NCBI GenBank assembly: GCA_904066235.2
Contig: CAJFCV020000001.1
Location: forward strand, 1,736,001-1,800,000
From: Bursaphelenchus xylophilus
Lineage: Eukaryota > Nematoda > Chromadorea > Rhabditida > Aphelenchoididae
Direction: 5' to 3'
Length of the DNA: 64,000 nucleotides
Shown here: positions 57,790 through 64,000 of the stretch, in pieces
Layout of the letters: each line of letters opens with the position of its first letter
How positions within the stretch are numbered: position 1 is the stretch's first letter
Translations under genes and position numbers: made by a program
Notes under the pieces: generated by a model
The model's database searches: none
What the model was told of the DNA's origin: nothing
What the model saw: only the letters and a program-made list of their open reading frames with translations

Positions 57790-58440
57790 TTTTATCGTAT
57801 AAAACGTCGTCAAAAAATTTATAATTAGCACAAAAAATTTTATTAACCCTTGCGCGAGAATAAATTAAATTTTTCATCGTATAAAATGTCACCAAAAACT
57901 CTTTCTTCTGCCCAGAGAAAATTTGGCTGAAGTCGAAGATCTACTGGTCCATTACCCCTCTATTTTCTATAGCAACCCTTTCGAAAGAGAACACCACATT
58001 CTTCATCGTATAAAATGTCGCTAGAAACATTTTGATCAGCCCAAAAAATTTTTTGACCAAACTGCAAGATCCACCAGTCTATTACCCCTCAAGTTTCGAT
58101 CAGCCTGTCGGGAAAATAATGAACGCAAAGTCGATGGGCCAATCGCGTCTCTATAGCAAAAAAAACATATTTTATGGCGGCACAATTCTTTTAATAGGCT
58201 CAATTTTTCATCGTATAAAATCTCACTAAAAAACCTTTCATCATCCCAAAAAAACTGGAAGATATACTGGTCCATTACACCTTAATTTTCCATAGTAACC
58301 CTTTCCCAATAGAATACCACATTTTTCATCGTATAAAATGTCGCTAAAAACTTTTTCATCAACCCCAAAAAATTTTTCGACAAACTACAAGATCTACCAG
58401 CTATTACCCCTCAAGTTCCTACAGTAAGCCTTGCGCAAAA
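57790..58440. repeat. Tandem array with CATCGTATAAAATGTC motif
   Basis: The motif recurs near 57794, 57875, 58003, 58209 and 58327. The better units are about 120-130 bp and also share AAGATCTACCAGTCTATTAC and CAACCCTTTCG-type stretches. A truncated family A copy is inserted at 58101. Confidence 0.8.
58101..58200. mobile_element. Family A element, right end lost
   Basis: CAGCCTGTCGGGAAAATAAT and the interior (CAATCGCGTCTCTATAGC) are present, but the copy ends at CACAATTCTTTTAATAGG. Confidence 0.78.
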
Positions 58441-58781
58441 CGCTCGGAGAAATTGCGGACAAAGAATTTTCGAAGAGGAATCAAAAAACGAAAAATTTTT
58501 TGTGATCCCTTTCTCTTTTTTTTTTATTACGAAAAGCTGTAATAACAAAAAAAAATGATAATAAAAATTACGAAAGCGAGATTTATGGATATCCCCCCAC
58601 GGGGCTTTCGCTTTTGTCCATTCGATTTTTGTGGACACAGCGATTTTTTCGTCGCTGGACAAGCGTCTGTTTGCCCAAAAAAAGATAGTAAAATGGTAAA
58701 GAATAGAGGGAGAAAAGCGGAAAATCCAAAAAATTTTGAGCCTTGTTGCGATCAAAAATTTGATTTGTGGCTTAGGACAAA

Positions 58782-58924
58782 TTTTTGGAAAAATTTGAAA
58801 TTTGGGGGAAAATAAGGATATTGGATCTTCTCAAATTAAAAAAATATATTTACAGGGGAGGTACTGCAAGTTCGACGTTCAAATTTTGATGAAATTTAGC
58901 GCAAATTTCGAGTAATTTTTTCTA
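58782..58924. repeat. Direct repeat left of a family D copy
   Basis: ACAAATTTTTGGAAAAATTT to GAGTAATTTTTTC is repeated in direct orientation at about 59395-59535, on the other side of the 58925-59376 element. Confidence 0.8.
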
Positions 58925-59376
58925 ACAGGGGAAGTACCCCAAGTGCGACGTTCAGATTTTGATGAAACTTGGCACATATTTAGAATGATTTTTTCTAAAA
59001 TATAGGCGAGAATCCTAGCTCGCGCTTTGCAGAAACAACCGAGATTTTTCGATCGAAAGTCGGCGAAAATTTAGGACTTTTTGCCGAATTTCGGCACGAA
59101 AAGTTTCATGCCTATTTCAACCGTAAAGGATAATGTTTCTACAAAAAATCAAATTTTTCCGCGCGAAACTAGCGAAGTTACGGCCAAAAAGGCGCTTTTC
59201 TCTCTGACCGCTCTCCACGTTTAGCGTGCTCTCTCGGCGGCAAAAATCGTTCAATATCTCGGCGGCACCCACAAAGCGCGAGCTAAAACTTTCAGGAATT
59301 CATATTCAGTCCACACCCGACGTGTGTGCAAAATTTAAAGAAAATCTGAGCGTCGCACTTGGGGTACTTCCCTTGT
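58925..59376. mobile_element. Family D element, inverted orientation
   Basis: 452-bp element (ACAGGGGAAGTACCCCAAG; TTGGGGTACTTCCCTTGT). Internal landmarks read in the opposite direction to the copies at 8002, 43770 and 52082. Confidence 0.9.
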
Positions 59377-59394
59377 TTCCCTTGTTAGAGCAAA

Positions 59395-59800
59395 TTTTTG
59401 GAAAAATTTGAAATTTGGGGGAAAATAGGGAAATTGGATATTCTCAAATTAAAAAAAAAGTTTTACAGAGGCACTGCAAGTCAGACGTTCAAATTTTGAT
59501 GAAATTTAGCGCAAATTTAGAGTAATTTTTTTTAAGTCATATGCTAGATTTCTAGCTCGCGCATTGCAGAAACAACAGAGGTTTTTTGCTCGAAACTTGG
59601 GAAAAATTTGTCATCTTTTCGCAAATTTTGGCACGAAAAGTTTCATATCAATTTCTACAGTAGAGGGAATTGTTTTCGCAAAAAAAATCAATTTTTTCCA
59701 TCTGAAACTGGCCAAGATAGAGCCAAAAAACAATGTTCTCTCTGACCGCTCTCCGCGTTTCCCGTACTCTCTCCACCGCAAAGACCGTTGAATATCTCGA
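59395..59800. repeat. Right direct repeat plus diverged family D-like element
   Basis: The first ~140 bp duplicate 58782-58924. They continue into a family D relative (TAGCTCGCGCATTGCAGAAA, TTCTACAGTAGAGGGAATTG, CTCTCCGCGTTTCCCGTACT). Confidence 0.7.
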
Positions 59801-59910
59801 AAAAGAGCGAGTTTGGGCGACGGATACTGTGGTTTGAAAGATCAAAAGTACCAAAAAAAAAATGTTCGGAAAGTCGGAAGTGTATATAAAGGCAAACAAA
59901 AATAAGGAAC

Positions 59911-60042
59911 TATTAGTCTGTCGGGAAAATAATGAGCACTCTGTCGCTGTGCGGATCGCGTCGCTGAAGTGAAAAAAAATTTGATTTTGCCAGCGATGCG
60001 ATTTTGGACGCGACAGAGTGCTCATTATTTTCCCGACAGACG
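59911..60042. mobile_element. Family A element
   Basis: 132-bp copy (ATTAGTCTGTCGGGAAAATA; TATTTTCCCGACAGACGG) with a shortened interior. Confidence 0.87.
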
Positions 60043-60430
60043 GAGAAAAAGTCCAAAAATAATAAAATTTTTGCGATTTTTAGTCTAAAAATGGCAAAAA
60101 TTCAAGTTTTTCTCTCAAAATGTAAGCAAAAAATCTCCCTTAAAGATACAGTAAACCATCGTTCGAAAAATTTCCCGGCCAAAACGTCCCAACCAGACAG
60201 GAATCATAAAAAATTATTTATTGTTTTTCACATTCGAAATTCGAAATGAACTTGCCCGCAGGGCAAATTAGCATTTTTCCGGAAGTGGCCCAATCGCTGA
60301 ATTATTAATCATTTTTATTGGAATGGCTGCACAAGACCTCCAAAAATTTTCACTTTCGCTTTTAACAATTTTTGCAAAGCGAGAGAGCATGGGGAGTGAG
60401 GAGAGACCGAAAGAGAGAGACATTTGACAA

Positions 60431-61466
60431 GGAAAGTGCTTTTATGGGGGCTCCTACTTTTCGATGGGACATATGTCCAAAAATCCTAAACATTGTGCTG
60501 ATCGAGGAGATGTAAATATATATTAGCTGCTCATTTTAAGTTTTTAGGGGTGAAAACTCAATTGGAAGTTGACTTAAAGTCCTATGTAAACCCCTTTTCG
60601 CTTAATTTTTCACAGGTTTACACATTTTATTTTACAAGGAAAGTACTTCTACGGGGTATGGAGTTACCGGTCGAGATAAACATCAAAAAAATCGCAAAAA
60701 TTTTTTGATTCAGAATATGTAAAAATTAGCTGCCTAATTTTGGTTTGTAAGGGTGAAAAAATCCTCAGAAGTTTTCTCGGAACACCACGCAAATGCCTTT
60801 TTGACCAAGTTTTTACCAATGGAAAAGCCTTGTTTGGAGCTAAAGTAAACTCTGGCAGCTTAGCCTTAAAATAACAAATTTGATTAATACTACACCTTAA
60901 TTAGTAGTTCCAACATGAAAAAAAAAATTTTTTAAAGGGGCATTTGAATGGTGTTGCGAGAAAAGTTCTGAGTGGTTTTTCACCCTTACAAACCAAAATT
61001 AGGCAGCTAATTTTTACATGTTCTGAATCAGAAAAAATTTGCGAATTTTTTGATATATGACTCGACCTGTAACTCCATAGCTCAAAATAATGTCTTTTGA
61101 GTTGCTAAGACATAAAAAATCAGTCTTGGCCCAAAAATTTAATTTTCAAACCTTCGTCTTCAAAAGAAGTTGATTCAGTCCAAAAGGGGAATCGATCCCG
61201 TCCGGCGTCCCCCTCCTGATTCCCAGACTACGGCACTAGCCACTCGGCCACACCGCTCTCTTCCGAAGGAAGAGACCGATTGCCCTTTTTATTGTCTCGA
61301 ATGCCTGCGCCTTTTGTAGGGAAATTAAGCCTGTTTTTTGACATTTTCGACCCTTAAACCCAAAAATGGGCAGCTAAATTTTATATATTCTTGATCAGCA
61401 CAGTTTTTCGGATTTTTTGAGGTATGTCCCGTCGAAAAGTAGAAGCCTCCATAAACGTACTTTCCT
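60431..61466. mobile_element. 1-kb palindromic element with inner palindrome and tRNA-like insert
   Basis: Outer arms start AGGAAAGTGCTTTTATGGGG and end with the complementary CATAAACGTACTTTCCT (about 130 bp each). A second inverted pair lies inside (60635-60790 with TATGGAGTTACCGGTCGAG, mirrored at about 60945-61083), so one element appears nested in a relative. The tRNA-like sequence at 61186-61258 sits in the right part. Confidence 0.8.
61186..61258 (-). pseudogene. tRNA-like sequence (Ser/Leu type), probably not functional
   Basis: The minus strand reads a good A box (GTGGCCGAGTGG), a spacer with a possible long variable arm, and a B box-like GGGATCGATTCCC, as in type II tRNAs. The acceptor stem does not pair and the anticodon stem is poor, so I call it tRNA-derived rather than a working tRNA. 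Confidence 0.6.
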
Positions 61467-61502
61467 AAATTCGCAAAAAAAGTGCCACCAACGGTCGACG
61501 TA

Positions 61503-61644
61503 TCATTTGTCGGGAAAATAATGGGCACCATGTCGCATCCAAAATCGCGGCACCGCCGAGAAAATGAATTGTGTCGCCGCAAAATCAAATTTCTCTTCAC
61601 TTCAGCGACATGCTCATTATTACTCATTACTTTCCCGACAGACT
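61503..61644. mobile_element. Family A element
   Basis: 142-bp copy lacking the outermost CAGTC on the left (CATTTGTCGGGAAAATAATG; ATTACTTTCCCGACAGACTT). Confidence 0.85.
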
Positions 61645-61970
61645 TGTCGTGGCGCGTAATCTATCATAATTTACAGTACTTTTCTCCCACCTACACACTT
61701 ACACCTCCCTCAAAAGGTCAGAACACGATGACTGTCGAGCGCACTGTCCTCCGAAATTCACAAACATCGGCTCAAAAAAATCGTCGAAAAAAGGAACTAA
61801 TCGCTCATAAAACGTAAAAAAACGTTTCCAAAAACAATGACGAGACGACGAAAACGCTAATTTCACGAAAACAACATAAAGTTGCGTAAAACGCGTCGCC
61901 GCACCACAGGCTTCTTTTTGGGCAAAAATGGCTGATCAAAAATTCCTGAAAAAAAGCCGAAGAAAATCTA

Positions 61971-62697
61971 ACTAGGGAAGTGTACAAACGAACCCTCACC
62001 AAATGGCAAGTGTTATACACCATTGGAAAGCCCTTGAAAAATGGTGAAAGGTACCATTTTCATTTTTTGCAGAATGCCTCAGGGCAAAAAATTATAAACG
62101 GTTGATTTGTCCCTTAACTAATTGCAATATCTGCTGTGGGGCAAAATAAATCTTATTTCAAAACGCTAAATGGTAAATATTGCTACTAGGTTGGCCTAAG
62201 AATCATTATGAAGTTTGGCGCTTACCAGTAAAACCATTTTACATATGATATTTACTGGTTTTAAGTTTAATAACGTGAAAAAACACTTTTCACTTTTTTT
62301 AATTTTGAAAAACATGTAAGTTTGATGGTTTTAACCGTAATCGACCGTTTTCTAGAAGAATTGAAGCGTTTGTAAAAGTTTAACTCAAATATTATCCTAA
62401 CTGTAAGAACGCAAAATGTTTTTGCCCAAGCTGGGAATCGAACCTAGCTTGGTTTGGCTTATCAGCCTGCACAGCAACCACTGCACTATTGAAGCAACCC
62501 TCTTCGTGCGTGTCCGCCCAAGAGAAAGAAAGATTTTTGTTGCGAAATGACCTAAAAATAATGAAATTTACAGTATGTCGTCGCGGAAAGGCATTCTGCA
62601 AAAAATGAAACTGGTATCTAGCACCATTTTTCAAGGGCTTTCCAATGGTGTATATCACTTGTCATTTGGTGAGGGTTCGTTTGTACACTTCCCTAGT
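61971..62697. mobile_element. 727-bp TIR element with tRNA-like insert
   Basis: Ends ACTAGGGAAGTGTACAAACG and CGTTTGTACACTTCCCTAGT. Inverted arms of about 120 bp include ACCAAATG(G/A)CAAGTG and CCATTGGAAAGCCCTTGAAA with its mirror. The middle is AT-rich apart from a tRNA-like sequence near 62425-62500. Confidence 0.85.
62425..62500 (-). pseudogene. tRNA-like sequence, possibly tRNA-Ile-derived
   Basis: The minus strand has an A box-like ATAGTGCAGTGGTTGC, an anticodon arm-like GGCTGATAAGCC (loop context as in Ile-GAU) and a strong T arm AGGTTCGATTCCCAG. The acceptor ends pair only partly (GGGTTGC against TTGGGC). It is a tRNA-derived sequence or a diverged tRNA. Confidence 0.6.
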
Positions 62698-62795
62698 AAG
62701 GTGGCATGAATTTTTTTTCATGTTCAAAATGAAAGGTGACATAATATACGATGAAAAATTTCCTTTTAATTTTCAGAATGAAAAGTAAAAAGATT

Positions 62796-62949
62796 TATCA
62801 GTCTGTCGGGAAAATAATGAGCACTCTTTGTCGCATCGGAAATCGTATCGCTGAAGTAAAAAGCAATTTTATTTTGCGACACAATTCATTTTCTCGGTGG
62901 TGTGATTTTCGATGCGACAGAGTCGTCATTATTTTCCCGACAGGCTGAT
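62796..62949. mobile_element. Family A element
   Basis: 154-bp copy, the rightmost in the window (TTATCAGTCTGTCGGGAAAA; CATTATTTTCCCGACAGGCT). Confidence 0.88.
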
Positions 62950-63603
62950 TTAATATTTATTAAATTTCGAAAAATTTCACTTCCAAAAAATTAAATTCAA
63001 TGAGATTTTTTATATTATACCAAAATTTGCCACTAAAAAAATTTTTTTTTTTTTGAATATGCAAATTTTTTAACAAAAAATTCAAATATGCAAATTTTTT
63101 AATTTCAAAAAAAATTTAAAAAATCTATTTTTTCCATTCTAAAAACCCAAATTCAAATCTCAAAAATTTGAATATTCAAATTTTTTATCAAAATTTGAAT
63201 ATTCAAACTTCTCAAAATTTTTTAAAAATTTGAAACCCATCGTTTATAACCCATGAAAATTCAAAAATTTCAAATAAAAATTCGAAAATTATGCAGACTC
63301 TTCAAAAAAAAAGATGAAAGGCGACTTTTCGAAATCCGCCGGAAGATGAAGCCTCAAATTAAAAGGTTTGAAAATTCCCATTTCCGTTTTCGGTAGGCGC
63401 TTTTTATGTGAAATTACCTGGTCCAAGGCAGGAGGGAATCGATCCCTTTTTTCGTGGAGATGTTGGAGGTCTATTGGAAAAAAATTGAAGGCCGGCGATC
63501 GAGAAAAGAAACATCAAAACGGAATTTGAAGGCAAATTTTGCAGCAAAAATACAGTAAATATGATTCAAATTTTACAAGGAAACTGCTTTTTTCTATGAA
63601 GTA
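62950..63603. other. AT-rich noncoding stretch
   Basis: 62980-63300 is low-complexity AAATTTTGAATATT-type sequence. 63420-63450 holds GGGAATCGATCCC, identical in part to the B box-like end of the 61186 tRNA-like sequence. No gene. Confidence 0.45.
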
Positions 63604-63881
63604 CAGGGTCTTACAAAAAACGTGAAGGAAAGGCTATAACTTCCGGCGGAGGCGGCGCAGAGACTTCGTATTTGAAATATGTATTTTTAAAAGACGTTAG
63701 TTTTTGTCTACAAAATAGCAAGCTTTTAAAGTGCAAACTGAGGTCGCTACGACCTTCTGAAGTAGAGGCATTCCTACCCCGAAAACCAGGTCTTTTAAAA
63801 ATCCATATTTCAAATACGAAGTCTCTGCGCCGCCTCCGCCGGAAGTTATAGCCTTTCCTTCGCGTTTTTTGTTAGACCCTG
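63604..63881. mobile_element. 278-bp CAGGGTC TIR element, intact
   Basis: Ends CAGGGTCTTACAAAAAACGT and TTGTTAGACCCTG are flanked by TA on both sides. Arms of about 100 bp are inverted (GCTATAACTTCCGGCGGAGG mirrored on the right) around a centre with GAGGTCGCTACGACCT. Family A is unrelated. This is the intact relative of the element split at 39745-40836. Confidence 0.9.
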
Positions 63882-64000
63882 TAAAATTTTCGGTAAATTT
63901 GCACATTCAAATTTTATATCCTCAAAATAATTTGCAGGCAGACACCCAAAAAAAAGTTATAGAAACTACCTACAAGGGTTGGCAAAGCCGTTGGATGGCC

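Overview
The window looks like nuclear DNA of a rhabditid-type nematode. The reasons are tiny introns of 36-65 bp with TTTCAG-type acceptors, AT-rich intergenic DNA, a SoxC gene with a nematode-like HMG box, a standalone Zc3h12a-type NYN ribonuclease, a likely trans-splice acceptor just before an ATG, and a very dense population of short terminal-inverted-repeat (TIR) elements. The species cannot be named from this sequence alone. All gene models were built by hand from reading frames and splice signals.

Region 1 (1-7.8 kb) holds small secreted-protein genes. Two paralogous small cysteine-rich secreted proteins lie on the + strand (2041-2433 and 4071-4457). They share cysteine spacing and a phase-1 intron at the same place. 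They alternate with minus-strand genes: a saposin-B-like protein ending in the ER-retention-like tetrapeptide RDEL (2521-3674) and the 3' exon of an unrecognised helical protein (4556-4840). A 1.5-kb fold-back element (5755-7269) follows, directly beside a signal-peptide exon.

Region 2 (8.8-16.6 kb) holds the two confidently recognised genes. The first is a five-exon NYN/PIN-fold RNase of the Zc3h12a (Regnase/MCPIP1) type on the + strand (8838-10326). The second is a six-exon SoxC/sem-2-like transcription factor on the minus strand (12612-16614, 501 aa).

Region 3 (16.6-64 kb) has no gene I can support apart from transposon remnants and a few weak exon candidates. It is full of non-autonomous mobile elements. 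Family A is about 100-170 bp with a TGTCGGGAAAATAATG terminus, and has about 30 full or partial copies. Family D is about 450 bp with an ACAGGGGAAGTACCCC terminus, and has four full copies plus many fragments. Other families are a 220-240 bp CAGTGACGG element, a CTAGTCCGT element carrying GCACTGTGC motifs, a GGCTCC-rich element, and a 278-bp CAGGGTC element. There are also several large palindromes, one with symmetric nested insertions and one carrying a mariner-like transposase tail. Two adjacent palindromic elements each contain a tRNA-like sequence. Tandem arrays include a 116-bp array of family-A-like hairpins and a 0.75-kb satellite of about 32 GCACNGTGC units.

Taken together, a gene-dense edge with lineage-specific secreted proteins and a developmental regulator borders about 47 kb of repeat-rich, gene-poor DNA on the 5' side of the Sox gene. 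That DNA may hold its regulatory sequence.
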